Below, in pieces: positions 19,110 to 28,096 of a DNA stretch of 60,487 bases. This DNA comes from Alphaproteobacteria bacterium. GTDB lineage: Bacteria > Pseudomonadota > Alphaproteobacteria > MPNO01 > UBA830. The translations under genes were made by a program, and so were the position numbers. The stretch is from assembly GCA_022822405.1 (NCBI GenBank), contig JAJEBT010000088.1:1-60487 (forward strand). The letters are read 5' to 3'. The notes under the pieces are model-generated. The model made no database searches. It was given only the letters and a program-made list of their open reading frames with translations, and was not told the DNA's origin. Position 1 is the stretch's first letter; each line of letters begins with the position of its first letter.

Positions 19110-19334
19110 ATGAGAATGATCGGCGCCACGAAATTCAAGGAACAGTGCCTTGCGCTGCTCGACGACCTCGACCAGGAGGGACTCGTGATCACCAAGCGTG
19201 GCAAGCCCGTTGCTTGTCTGCTTCCCGTCGGGCGGCAACACGCTGATCTGATCGGCAGCCTGCGTCACAAGGTGGAGATCCGGGGCGATATCCTTTCGAC
19301 CGGGATCAAGTGGGACGCCGATGCTGAATCTTGA
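19110..19334 (+). CDS. Phd/YefM-family antitoxin
   Basis: A 74-residue antitoxin of the Phd/YefM superfamily. Its N-terminal DNA-binding part reads IGATKFKEQCLALLDDL and is followed by the typical VITKRGKPVACLLP. The ATG at 19110 is chosen over an ATG at 19083 because it has a GGGAG ribosome binding site eight bases upstream and leaves the palindrome outside the coding region. The C-terminal toxin-binding tail ends IKWDADAES and overlaps the toxin gene by 14 bp. It would neutralise the adjacent PIN toxin and repress the operon. Confidence 0.88.
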   Translation: MRMIGATKFKEQCLALLDDLDQEGLVITKRGKPVACLLPVGRQHADLIGSLRHKVEIRGDILSTGIKWDADAES

Positions 19335-19692
19335 TACGCATATTCTCGTCTTTGCCGTCGGCGGCGTCCTGCGCCCGGCGGAAAACGTGCTGTTGTCACG
19401 TAACAGGTGGTCGGTCTCGGCCATCGTGTTGTGGGAACTCGCGAAGCTCGTCCAGCTTGGCCGACTGAACATGGACCTCAACGACCGCGAGGTCCGGGGT
19501 GTGCTGGCCGGTCTGCATGTCTGGCCTATCGACCTCGAAATCGCCAGAACCTCCACCCGCCTCGACTTCAGGAGCGATCCGGCAGACGAGATCATTGCTG
19601 CCACAAGCATCGTGCACGACATCCCTCTCCTTACCCGTGACCTCGTCATCCGGCGATCGAAGCTTGTTCCGCTGACGGTTCCGACAGGGTGA
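19321..19692 (+). CDS. vapC: VapC-like PIN-domain toxin
   Basis: A 123-residue PIN-domain ribonuclease toxin. The acidic metal-binding residues are in the expected order: Asp in NLDTHIL, Glu in VLWELAKL, Asp in DPADEIIAA and Asp in LLTRDLVI. PIN toxins of this kind cleave tRNA or rRNA when freed from their antitoxin. Translation is coupled to the antitoxin by overlap. The gene appears intact. It sits at the edge of the secretion island, where it may act as a stabilising module. Confidence 0.9.
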   Translation: MLNLDTHILVFAVGGVLRPAENVLLSRNRWSVSAIVLWELAKLVQLGRLNMDLNDREVRGVLAGLHVWPIDLEIARTSTRLDFRSDPADEIIAATSIVHDIPLLTRDLVIRRSKLVPLTVPTG

Positions 19693-19823
19693 CGGGTGCG
19701 CAGAACGCCTTTCCGGCCGCGTGCGGCAGGCCGGACTGCTTCACCCATGCTAATGTTGCGGCAGCGGACGGCGCGTTGCCACGCGGCCGCTTGACGTGCG
19801 GCGCTCCGCCGGGTGCGAGACGG

Positions 19824-19943
19824 GATAAATTAAAATATTGAATTAATTTAAAGGAAAAATAACAATAATATTTTACTATATTTTTTTATTTTAAATAATT
19901 GTATAATTTCATTGATAATAAATAAAGAAAAAATCAGAAAAAG
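19824..19943. other. Roughly 120-bp extremely AT-rich block
   Basis: Nearly all A and T (about a dozen G or C by eye) in an otherwise GC-rich sequence. It lies in the 407-bp gap between the toxin gene and the end of the dioxygenase operon; nothing else in that gap is recognisable. It has no long inverted repeat that I can see. It could be a boundary of transferred DNA, a nucleoid-protein binding site or a melting element. Confidence 0.75.
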
Positions 19944-20099
19944 CAGTGTCTCGGACTTGTGGAACCGGGGTCCAAACCGGTCAGGTGCCTCCTCCAAGCC
20001 GTTGCACGGCGAGAACGTTCCGCCTGCACCGATGCGGCCCGAGCCGGGCCTCGTATTGCCGGTGGCGCGGTCAGCGACGCTCCGGACGCGGTGTTGCTG

Positions 20100-20600
20100 T
20101 CAAAGCGGCAGCGCAATGAGATTGTTGATGACGCTGTGGTCGCAGATTACGACGCGTTCCCGGAACAGGAGGCGGCCACCTTCGTGGACCACCGTGTCGC
20201 GGTATTCGCCGGTGCTGAAAACCGTCATCGTGCCGTCCGTCATCGTGCGGGTCACGAGATAGTTCGAACGCAGGCGCCAGCCGTCCGGTCCCGATTCCTC
20301 GATCCCGATGCAACTAATCAGATGCCGGTAGCGGTGCGGCTCGAACACATTCGCGGTACGGATGGAAACGACGCGGTCCTCCAGCATGCCGCGGCTGTCG
20401 CAGACGATGATGCTGGCCGGCAGCCCGCGGTCGAAATTGTCGCGGGTGGTGATCCGGTATTGGCACTTCTCCGTGAACAGGGCCGGCCAGTCCTCGAACC
20501 TGCCGTCGTCGATCATATGGGCGTATTCGGCCATCAGGGCGGTCACTTCCGGGGGCACATGCGTGGCGTCGCCGGGTGCGAGCGGCGGGCTTCTGCTCAT
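20100..20600 (-). CDS. Ring-hydroxylating dioxygenase beta (small) subunit
   Basis: A 166-residue SnoaL/NTF2-fold protein matching the small subunit of Rieske ring-hydroxylating oxygenases. Typical segments are EYAHMIDDGRFEDWPALF near the N-terminus and SYYVTRTM-like SNYLVTRTMTDG followed by FSTGEYRDTV. It has a structural role in the alpha-beta hexamer. The ATG at 20600 overlaps the stop of the alpha subunit (ATGA), so the two subunits are translationally coupled. It is the last gene of the ABC/dioxygenase operon. Confidence 0.88.
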   Translation of the reverse strand: MSRSPPLAPGDATHVPPEVTALMAEYAHMIDDGRFEDWPALFTEKCQYRITTRDNFDRGLPASIIVCDSRGMLEDRVVSIRTANVFEPHRYRHLISCIGIEESGPDGWRLRSNYLVTRTMTDGTMTVFSTGEYRDTVVHEGGRLLFRERVVICDHSVINNLIALPL

Positions 20601-21844
20601 ACCTCCATGAGTTCCCTGTAGGCGGTATAGAATCCGCGAACGCCGCATTCGGAGGCCCGCGAACCAACGATGGTCTCGATGGAATCGCCGTCCAGCTCCA
20701 TCACGGAGGCCTTGTCCCCGTCTCGCCGGACGCCCCGCTGAACGAGGCTGCCGACCATTCCGTCCTCCATCGAGATGTAGCCGGCCGGACCGATGAGATT
20801 ACCCTGCTTGAGGCGAATGTCGGTCTGCCAGTCCTCGTCGTCGGCATAGCCGAGCACCGTCCACAGGAGTTCGGATCCCCCGACGCCGCGCGGGATGAGA
20901 ACCCGCGTCGCGATGGTGTTGTGAATTTGCTGCAGCACGAAGTTCGGGAAGGCGGTCTGTATGGCTGTCGTGATGCCGTCGCCGTGCTCGTCCCATTGCT
21001 CGATTACCGACGGATCGTGCAGGCCGAATCCGTCGAGGGCGGCGCCGCCCGAGCGGAATTCGGCGCTGTCGTAGATCTCGCCGCCGCTGTCGGTCAGCAT
21101 CCGCGACCAGCTCAGATGGTTCCACCCGCCGCGCCCCATCTCGATGGCGCCTTCCATGGTGAAGCGGTTCAGCTTCAGCCTGGTCGCCCAAGCGTGAAGG
21201 ATCGTTGCGTGATAGGGATCGGAAGCGTTCTCGAAATACAGCTTCCAGTTCGAATCCAGGTACTGGCTGTAATAGCCGAGGACCCTGAACTCGCGGCACG
21301 CCACGCGTTCGAAATTGTGCATGAGCTCGACGCCGAGATAGTCCCGGAGAGGCTCGACATTGGCGCTGAAGGTGCCGAACACGAGGCCGTTCACGGTCTC
21401 CACACGCAGCCGGTCGAGCCCGTGGTCACAGTGCCGGAACTCCGGCCCGAGCCCTCCCTTGCCGTTGATGCCCTTGGCGAAGGGCACGTTCCTGAGATTG
21501 CCTTCGAAGTCGTAGAGCCAGTTGTGGTAGATGCACATGAGCTCGTCGACATGGCCGGACGGCTCGTAGAGCAGCATAGTGCCCTTATGGGCGCAGCGGT
21601 TGACCAGCGCGGAGATGCCGCCGTCGTGCCGGCGCAGCATAATGACGGGCGTGTCGCCGACATCCATGAGGCGGTAGTCGCCGGGCGAGGGAATCTCGAT
21701 CTCGAGGCCGAGATAGTGCCAGATGCGTCCGCGGAAGATCCGCGACATCTCGGCCTCGTAAACGGCGGGATCGGAATAGACGAGGAACGGCGCCCGACGG
21801 ACGCCCTCTTCGGGCCAGCGGAAGAGTTCCGCGCCGTCCGCCAT
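20597..21844 (-). CDS. Rieske ring-hydroxylating dioxygenase alpha subunit
   Basis: A 415-residue catalytic subunit that would insert O2 into an aromatic ring. The Rieske [2Fe-2S] ligands are CAH (NRCAHKG) and CxxH (CIYHNW). The mononuclear iron site is in NASDPYHATILH, giving the two His ligands. The family includes anthranilate, salicylate and terephthalate-type dioxygenases; the exact substrate is not clear. I place the start at the ATG at 21844; a TTG at 21865 would add seven residues. It follows an ABC importer on the same strand, suggesting uptake and attack of the same compound. No ferredoxin or reductase gene is in the operon. Confidence 0.92.
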   Translation of the reverse strand: MADGAELFRWPEEGVRRAPFLVYSDPAVYEAEMSRIFRGRIWHYLGLEIEIPSPGDYRLMDVGDTPVIMLRRHDGGISALVNRCAHKGTMLLYEPSGHVDELMCIYHNWLYDFEGNLRNVPFAKGINGKGGLGPEFRHCDHGLDRLRVETVNGLVFGTFSANVEPLRDYLGVELMHNFERVACREFRVLGYYSQYLDSNWKLYFENASDPYHATILHAWATRLKLNRFTMEGAIEMGRGGWNHLSWSRMLTDSGGEIYDSAEFRSGGAALDGFGLHDPSVIEQWDEHGDGITTAIQTAFPNFVLQQIHNTIATRVLIPRGVGGSELLWTVLGYADDEDWQTDIRLKQGNLIGPAGYISMEDGMVGSLVQRGVRRDGDKASVMELDGDSIETIVGSRASECGVRGFYTAYRELMEV

Positions 21845-21953
21845 GCCCCGACGCTCCGCGCTCAAAGCGCCCCGGCCGTCCGGGGCGCGGCGGCGATGGC
21901 GCGGGCGGCTGTGGAGGTCACGGCGCCGACATCCCCTGCGGTCTTCCGGCCGC

Positions 21954-22733
21954 CTATCCGCCGGCGGCGGAGAAGGTGATGTCGCGCGTCGCCCAGCCGG
22001 TGAAGCGCTTGTCCATCACCGCGAAGATGGCGTACATGCCGATCGCCATGGCGGCGATGACGATGAGGCCCGCGAACATCAGCGGCGTGTTGAAGTTGGA
22101 ACTCGCGACCAGCATCAGGTGCCCGATGCCGTTGCCGCCGGCCACGGTCTCGGCGATGACGGCGCCGACGAAGGCCAGCGTGATCGCGATCTTGAGCGCC
22201 GCGAAGAGATAGGGCAGCGACCGCGGGATGCCGACCTTGATGACGATGTCGCGCTCGTGGGCGCCGAGTGCTCTCAGGACGTCCTTGAGCTCGGGCTCGA
22301 TGGTCGCCAGCGCCACGGCCATGTTCACGACGATCGGAAAGAAGCAGAGGATGAAGGCGGTCAGCGTCGATGTGGTGAGCCCGATGCCGAACCACAGCAT
22401 CAGGATCGGCACGATGGCGACCTTGGGGATCGAGTTGAAGGCGACCATCAGCGGATAGAGCGCGGCGTAGACCGGTCGCCACAGCCCGATGGCGATGCCC
22501 ATCGCGACGCCGAACACGACCGCGATCCCGAAGCCGATGACGGTGGCGATCAGCGTGGTCAGCGCGTTCTGCCACAGCGCGACGCGGAACTCCCAGATCG
22601 CGTAGAACGATTCGATCGCCGACGGCAGCTCGATCCGCGACACGTTGAATATCTGCACCGCCGCTTCCCACAGGATCAGCAGCACCACGGTGACGATCCA
22701 CGGAGAGGCGCGCTCGTACATCAGTCGTCTCAT
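21954..22733 (-). CDS. ABC transporter permease, SsuC/TauC type
   Basis: A 259-residue inner membrane permease of the nitrate/sulfonate/taurine (SsuC/TauC) group with about six hydrophobic helices. The EAA loop that docks the ATPase is visible as LRALGAHERDIVIKVGIPRSLPYL-type sequence near residues 155-180. The start at 22733 follows a strong AGGAGG ribosome binding site. It lies 10 bp downstream of the ATPase gene and 110 bp upstream of the dioxygenase alpha gene. Confidence 0.9.
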   Translation of the reverse strand: MRRLMYERASPWIVTVVLLILWEAAVQIFNVSRIELPSAIESFYAIWEFRVALWQNALTTLIATVIGFGIAVVFGVAMGIAIGLWRPVYAALYPLMVAFNSIPKVAIVPILMLWFGIGLTTSTLTAFILCFFPIVVNMAVALATIEPELKDVLRALGAHERDIVIKVGIPRSLPYLFAALKIAITLAFVGAVIAETVAGGNGIGHLMLVASSNFNTPLMFAGLIVIAAMAIGMYAIFAVMDKRFTGWATRDITFSAAGG

Positions 22734-22743
22734 CACCGTCCTC

Positions 22744-23547
22744 CTACTGGTCCGACCGTGCCACGTTGATGTGGTGGCGGAGATCCTGGACGAGTTCAAC
22801 GACGTCCCTGCCGTACATGTCGTCGAGCTTTCTCGGTCGCGGCAGCTCAACCTCGCGTTCGAGGATGATCTGCCCCGGACGCGCGCTCATCACGTAGACG
22901 ATGTCGGACAGGAACACCGCCTCGCGCAGGTCGTGAGTGACGAGAATCACCGTGCAGGCGCGCTTGAGATAGAGCGTTTGCAGCACGTCCCACAACTCCT
23001 CGCGCGTGAAAGCGTCGAGCGCGCCGAACGGCTCGTCGAGCAGCAGCAGGTCGGGTTCGTGCACGAGCGCCCGGCAGAGCTGCGCGCGCTGCTGCATGCC
23101 GCCCGAGAGCTGCCACGGCGCGCGATCCCCGAACCCGTCAAGGCCCACCGTGGCGAGAAGCTCGTCGGCGAGCGCCTCGTACTTGGCCTTCTCGGCCCGG
23201 AACTGTCGGCGGTGGGGTTGGACGATCTCGAGCGGCAGGAGAACGTTGTCGCGCGTCGAGCGCCACGGCAGCAGGGTCGCGTTCTGGAACGCCATACCGA
23301 CGATCTTGAGCGGCCGCGTGACCTCTTCGCCGGCGACGGCGACGCTGCCCTTGTTGGCGCGGATCAACCCGGCCACGACCTTGAGCAGGGTGGACTTGCC
23401 GCAGCCGCTGGGGCCGACGAGGGCGACGAAGGCGCCTTTTTCCACCTGTAGCGACGTGTCCGACAGGGCCAGGGTTCCGTCCCCGGCCTGGTCTCCGGCC
23501 TCGTTGCGGTAGACGAGGTCGATCCCGCTGATATCTATGAAACTCAT
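22744..23547 (-). CDS. ABC transporter ATP-binding protein, SsuB/TauB type
   Basis: A 267-residue ATPase subunit with Walker A GPSGCGKST, Q-loop FQNATLLPW, signature LSGGMQQR and Walker B LLLLDEPFGALD, followed by the switch His in VTHDLREAV. The combination PFGALD and DLREAVFLSD is typical of the nitrate/sulfonate/taurine family. It pairs with the permease downstream and the binding protein upstream on the same strand. Confidence 0.95.
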   Translation of the reverse strand: MSFIDISGIDLVYRNEAGDQAGDGTLALSDTSLQVEKGAFVALVGPSGCGKSTLLKVVAGLIRANKGSVAVAGEEVTRPLKIVGMAFQNATLLPWRSTRDNVLLPLEIVQPHRRQFRAEKAKYEALADELLATVGLDGFGDRAPWQLSGGMQQRAQLCRALVHEPDLLLLDEPFGALDAFTREELWDVLQTLYLKRACTVILVTHDLREAVFLSDIVYVMSARPGQIILEREVELPRPRKLDDMYGRDVVELVQDLRHHINVARSDQ

Positions 23548-23592
23548 GGCAGACGGACCCGGAGCGCGCTGGGCGCGCCCCGGGTCTCGGTC

Positions 23593-24633
23593 CTACTTGT
23601 GAATGAAACGCTCGGCCTTGGGCGGGAGGAACGAGCGGTCGAACATGTCCTCGGCCTTGGGCGGATTGCTCAGCCCGTAGGCCAGCGCCGCCTGCTCGAT
23701 CGACCTCTGCAGCCGCGCCATGTCGACGTCGCCGTAGCCGTTCTTCTTGACGTTGGCCGTCAGGATGCAGCACTCGAGGCCGAGCCTCAACCGGATCGCC
23801 TCGACCTTCTCGTCAACCAGCGGCTCGTACTTCTTCGCCGACGCGATCGCCAGCTCGGGATTCTTGACGGTGGCGCGGGCCGCCTTGTAGGTGGCGCGGA
23901 TGAAGCCGCGCACGGCGTCGGGGTTCTCCTTGAGGAACTTGGGCGAGACCGCGATGCCGTTGGCGTAGGACTCCATCCCGTGGTCGCCGTAGAGGAAGCA
24001 GCGGATGTCAGACTCCTTGTAGCCGGCCGCCTGCACCGCGATCACGGTCGAGAAGATGTGCCCTGAGATCGCGTCGACCTCGCCGCGGAGCAGCATCGGC
24101 TCGCGCAGGCGCGGATCCATGTTCTTCTTCTTCACCGCGCCGGCGTCGATCCCGATGGCCTTGGCGAAGGCCGGGAACAGCTTGAAGCTGGCGTCGAAGA
24201 CCGGCGCGCCGAGCGTCTTGCCGACCAGCTGCTTCGGCTCCTTGACCGCGGACTTGGCGAGAACGCAGATCGAGAACGGCGGCTGCTCGTAGAGCATCAT
24301 GACGGTGGTGATGGCCTTGTCAGGGTTCTTCGCGTTGTACTGGATGATGGCGTTGATGTCCGCCCATCCTAGGTCGTGGGTGCCGGCAACCAGCTTGCGG
24401 ACGGCGTCCGCGGAGCCCTTGCCCGCGTCGATCTTGACGTCGAGCCCCTCGGCCTTGAAGTAGCCCTCGTACTGGGCGATGAAGGACGGGCCGTGGGTGG
24501 ATTGTGGCACCCAGTCGAGTGTCAGCCTGACCTTGGTAGCCGCGTATGCATTCGCCGAGGCGAGCACGGCCGCGGCAGCGAACGCCGCGCATCCGGCGCG
24601 CAGAACGGTTGCGGCACACTTCGAAATTCGCAT
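23593..24633 (-). CDS. NMT1/THI5-like periplasmic substrate-binding protein
   Basis: A 346-residue binding protein with a clear signal peptide (about 1-31, ending ANAYAA). The mature part begins KVRLTLDWVPQSTHGPSF, typical of the NMT1/SsuA-like fold that binds sulfonates, pyrimidine precursors, riboflavin or aromatic acids. It follows a GGGAG ribosome binding site and is the first gene of the ABC/dioxygenase operon. The operon context suggests an aromatic ligand, which is inference. Confidence 0.9.
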   Translation of the reverse strand: MRISKCAATVLRAGCAAFAAAAVLASANAYAATKVRLTLDWVPQSTHGPSFIAQYEGYFKAEGLDVKIDAGKGSADAVRKLVAGTHDLGWADINAIIQYNAKNPDKAITTVMMLYEQPPFSICVLAKSAVKEPKQLVGKTLGAPVFDASFKLFPAFAKAIGIDAGAVKKKNMDPRLREPMLLRGEVDAISGHIFSTVIAVQAAGYKESDIRCFLYGDHGMESYANGIAVSPKFLKENPDAVRGFIRATYKAARATVKNPELAIASAKKYEPLVDEKVEAIRLRLGLECCILTANVKKNGYGDVDMARLQRSIEQAALAYGLSNPPKAEDMFDRSFLPPKAERFIHK

Positions 24634-24823
24634 TTCCCTGTCTCCCTTGTTGTCGGTCCGGCGCCGGAACCCCGCTCAGGTCCGGTGGCGCCGGGACGCC
24701 TGCGTTCGACCGTCCGCCGCGCGGAACGGCCTCAACGACTGTACACCGTACTTGATCGCGGCGCGTCTTGCCAGAGCAAACAATGTGCAGGGGATGGGGA
24801 AATCTTGTGCAGCCCGCGGATGC

Positions 24824-25441
24824 TCAGCGCGAGTAGTATTCGATCACCAGGTTCGGTTCCATCTGGACCGGGTAGGGCACTTCCGCGAATGACGGCGTGC
24901 GGACGAACCGGCCGCGCATCTGGCCGTGATCGACCTCGAGATATTCGGGGACATCGCGTTCGGCGAGCTCCGGCGATTCCAGCACCATCGGGATTTCCCG
25001 GGACTGCTTGCGCACCTCGATCACGTCGCCTTCCTTGACCCGGTAGGACGGGATGTTGACGCGCTTGTCATTGACCCGGATGTGGCCGTGGTTGATGAAC
25101 TGCCGCGCGGCAAACACGGTGGGCACGAACTTCAGGCGGTAGACGACCGTGTCGAGGCGCTGCTCGAGAAGGCCGACGAGCAGCTCGATGGTGTCGCCGC
25201 GGCGGCGCACTGCCTCCTCGTAGATGCGGCGGAACTGCTTCTCGGTGATGTTGCCGTAATAGCCCTTGAGGCGCTGCTTGGCCTGGAGCTGGAGCCCGAA
25301 GTCGGACATCTTGCCGCGGCGCCGCTGGCCGTGCTCCCCGGGACCGTACTCGCGCATGTTCCACGGACTCTTCGGCCGCCCCCACAGGTTGCACCCGAGG
25401 CGACGATCAATCTTGTACTTCGACCGCACGCGCTTCGACAT
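24824..25441 (-). CDS. rpsD: 30S ribosomal protein S4
   Basis: A 205-residue S4, which nucleates assembly of the 30S body by binding the 5' domain of 16S rRNA. N-terminal [16 protein letters not shown] and the S4 RNA-binding domain ([26 protein letters not shown] type, about residues 95-155) are intact. The length is normal for Alphaproteobacteria. It stands alone rather than in the large ribosomal operon, as is usual in this class. Confidence 0.98.
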   Translation of the reverse strand: MSKRVRSKYKIDRRLGCNLWGRPKSPWNMREYGPGEHGQRRRGKMSDFGLQLQAKQRLKGYYGNITEKQFRRIYEEAVRRRGDTIELLVGLLEQRLDTVVYRLKFVPTVFAARQFINHGHIRVNDKRVNIPSYRVKEGDVIEVRKQSREIPMVLESPELAERDVPEYLEVDHGQMRGRFVRTPSFAEVPYPVQMEPNLVIEYYSR

Positions 25442-25625
25442 GCGTCGTTCTCCCTCGATTTCCGAAGTTGTTTCCGGACGACCGCTTCCGTGCCCGGTCA
25501 GGGCGCGGAATCCGGACCGTAACGTGGCATGTCCGTTCCGGAAGCGGGGAATATAGGCTCCGGCCGTGGTTTGTCAAACGCCCGGGCAAAAAGATTCGCG
25601 GCGGCCGCGCGGTACTCCTTGCGCG

Positions 25626-26375
25626 TTACTCCGGAGCGTCGCGTCGTGGCTTCGACAGGTCGGACACGATCCCGCGCAGCGTCCGCACTTCCTGGTCGCT
25701 CAGCTCCGCCCGCGAGAAGATGTTGCGGATGTTCCGCACCATCCGCGGCCGCTTCTCGATCGGGAACAGGAAACCGCACGCGTCGAGTTCGCGTTCGAGA
25801 TGCCCGAAGAAACCTTCGAGCTCGCCGCGGGTCGCCGGCCTTCCACCGCGCCTCCGCACCTCCGGCAGCGCGCCCGCACGGCTTTCGTGAAACCACTCGT
25901 AGGCAATCAGCAGCACTGCCTGCGCAAGGTTGAGCGATCTGTGCGCGGGGTCGACGGGAACCATGACGATGGCCTCCGCGATCGCGACGGCGTCGTTGTG
26001 GAGGCCCTTGGCCTCGCGCCCGAAGAGGATGCCGGCCCGCGCCTCTTCTTCCGTGGCGCCGTGAAGGGCCGCCGCCAGCTGCCGCGGCGAGAGGATCGGC
26101 TTTTCCATGTCGCGCCGGCGCGCGGTGGTCGCGTAGAGGCGGTGGAGGTCGGCAACGGCCGCTTCCGTGCTGTCGAACAGCGCCGCGTCCTCGAGGATGG
26201 ATTCGGCCCCGGAGGCGGTGTTCAGAGCCTTGTGGTTGGGCCAGTCTCCTTTCGGCCGCACCAGGCGGAGCTCGGACAGCCCAAAATTCATCATGGCGCG
26301 GGCCGTGGCGCCGATATTCTCTCCCAGCGTCGGCTCGACGAGGACGATAGCGGGTGGGGGGGAAGCGCCTGGCAT
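25626..26375 (-). CDS. trmJ: tRNA (cytidine/uridine-2'-O-)-methyltransferase TrmJ
   Basis: A 249-residue SPOUT-class methyltransferase that 2'-O-methylates position 32 of several tRNAs. The family hallmarks are VEPTLGENIGATARAMMNFG near the N-terminus, FGREAKGLHNDAV in the middle and MVPVDPAHRSLNLAQAV, which forms the AdoMet-binding knot. The C-terminal extension (to residue 249) is also TrmJ-like. It lies 21 bp downstream of the cimA stop on the same strand. Confidence 0.93.
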   Translation of the reverse strand: MPGASPPPAIVLVEPTLGENIGATARAMMNFGLSELRLVRPKGDWPNHKALNTASGAESILEDAALFDSTEAAVADLHRLYATTARRRDMEKPILSPRQLAAALHGATEEEARAGILFGREAKGLHNDAVAIAEAIVMVPVDPAHRSLNLAQAVLLIAYEWFHESRAGALPEVRRRGGRPATRGELEGFFGHLERELDACGFLFPIEKRPRMVRNIRNIFSRAELSDQEVRTLRGIVSDLSKPRRDAPE

Positions 26376-26396
26376 CGATCCGACTCCGGCGCGCGT

Positions 26397-27992
26397 CTAG
26401 AGCGGTTGCGCTCCGTCGCGGAAGAGCTTGTAGGCGATCGCGTCCTGCAGTGCGTTGTAGGACGCGTCGATGATGTTGGTCGAAAGCCCGACGCAGGACC
26501 AACGCGCGCCGGTGTTGTCGCCACTCTCGATCAGCACTCGTGTGACCGCGCCAGTGCCGGCGGTCGGGGTGAGGATGCGCACCTTGTAGTCGACGAGCCG
26601 CATGTCGGCGAGTTCCGGGTAGTTGGGCAGCAGCACCTTGCCGAGCGCGTTGTCGAGCGCGTTGACGGGCCCGTTGCCTTCGGCGACGGCCATGTGATGG
26701 TCGTCTCCGACATCGACCTTGACCGTGGCCTCGGAAATCGTCACGAGCTCCCCGCGCGCATTCCAGCGGCGCTCGTCGAGGACCCGGAACGACTGCAGCC
26801 GATAGAACTCGGGCACCGTCTCGAGGGTGCGGCGCGCCAGCATCTCGAAACTCGCCTCGGCGCCGTCATAGGCGTAGCCCTCGAATTCGCGCCGCTTGAT
26901 CAGATCGAGAAGCCCGGACAGCTTGGGATGGCCGGGATCGAGTTCGAGGCCGATCTCGCGGAACCGGGCGAGGATGTTCGAGCGCCCCGACTGGTCGGAG
27001 ACGACGATGTGGCGCTGGTTGCCGACGAGCGCCGGATCGATGTGCTCGTAGGTTCCCGGATCCTTCTCGACCGCCGACACGTGGAGTCCGCCCTTGTGGG
27101 CGAAGGCGGACTGGCCGACATAGGCGGCCTGGCGCGGCGGCTCGCGGTTGAGCCGTTCGTCGACCATGTGCGACAGCCGCGTAAGCTGGGCGAGGCCGTC
27201 GCGCGACACACCGGTCTCGAAATCGGTCTTCAGCACCAGGTTCGGGATGATCGCGGTCAGGTTGGCGTTGCCGCAGCGCTCGCCGAGCCCGTTGATCGTG
27301 CCCTGGACGTGGCGTGCGCCGGCGTGCACGGCGGCGAGCGAGTTGGCGACCGCGTTCTCTGTGTCGTTGTGGCAGTGGATGCCGAGATGGGTACCGGGCA
27401 CCTTTCGTGCCACGGCGGCGACGATGTCCGCGATCTCGTGGGGCAGGGTGCCTCCGTTGGTGTCGCAGAGCACGATCCAGCGCGCGCCGGCCTCGTGGGC
27501 CGCGGTCACGCTGTCGAGCGCGAATTCCGGGTTGGCCTTGTAGCCGTCGAAGAAGTGCTCGGCGTCGAACAGCACTTCCGCGACCGAGCGCGCCGCGTGG
27601 GCGACCGAGTCGGCGATCATCCGCCGGTTCTCGTCGTGATCGATGCCGAGCGCCACCTCGACATGGTAGTCCCAGGTCTTTCCGACCATGCACACCGCCG
27701 CCGGCGCGGCGTCGAGGAGCGCAGCGACGCCGGGGTCGTTCTCGACCGAACGTCCCGGGCGCCGCGTCATGCCGAAGGCGGTGAACCTGGCGCGGGAGAG
27801 CTTCGGCGCGTCGGCGAAGAAGGCGTCGTCTGTCGGGTTGGCGCCGGGCCAGCCGCCCTCGACATAGTCTATTCCGAGCGCGTCGAGCGCGCAGGCGATG
27901 GCGGCCTTGTCGGCGACGGTGAAGTCGACGCCGACGGTCTGCGCGCCGTCGCGCAGCGTCGTGTCATAGAGATATACGCGCTTGTCGCTCAT
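26397..27992 (-). CDS. cimA: (R)-citramalate synthase
   Basis: A 531-residue enzyme of the LeuA/CimA family that condenses pyruvate and acetyl-CoA to citramalate for isoleucine synthesis. DTTLRDGAQTVGVDF at the N-terminus is the catalytic signature. The metal site GIHCHNDTENAVANSL and the HKGGLHVSAVEKD segment are present. The C-terminal regulatory domain (about 400-531), which binds isoleucine in this group, is complete. This length is usual for CimA of the 530-residue class. Confidence 0.93.
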   Translation of the reverse strand: MSDKRVYLYDTTLRDGAQTVGVDFTVADKAAIACALDALGIDYVEGGWPGANPTDDAFFADAPKLSRARFTAFGMTRRPGRSVENDPGVAALLDAAPAAVCMVGKTWDYHVEVALGIDHDENRRMIADSVAHAARSVAEVLFDAEHFFDGYKANPEFALDSVTAAHEAGARWIVLCDTNGGTLPHEIADIVAAVARKVPGTHLGIHCHNDTENAVANSLAAVHAGARHVQGTINGLGERCGNANLTAIIPNLVLKTDFETGVSRDGLAQLTRLSHMVDERLNREPPRQAAYVGQSAFAHKGGLHVSAVEKDPGTYEHIDPALVGNQRHIVVSDQSGRSNILARFREIGLELDPGHPKLSGLLDLIKRREFEGYAYDGAEASFEMLARRTLETVPEFYRLQSFRVLDERRWNARGELVTISEATVKVDVGDDHHMAVAEGNGPVNALDNALGKVLLPNYPELADMRLVDYKVRILTPTAGTGAVTRVLIESGDNTGARWSCVGLSTNIIDASYNALQDAIAYKLFRDGAQPL

Positions 27993-28096
27993 GGGGCTTC
28001 CGAGGCGGGGCAGGCGAGGCTGCGAGGCCCGCAGTTATAGGTTTTCCTTGGCCGGACGCAACCATGGCGGCGCAGCCCGCCGGGCGCCCGCCCGGG

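Noticed and set aside
25566..28040. 824-codon plus-strand open frame across trmJ and cimA
   Set aside because: It is antisense to two clear genes; the translation is low-complexity and matches no family. Such shadow frames are common at this GC content.
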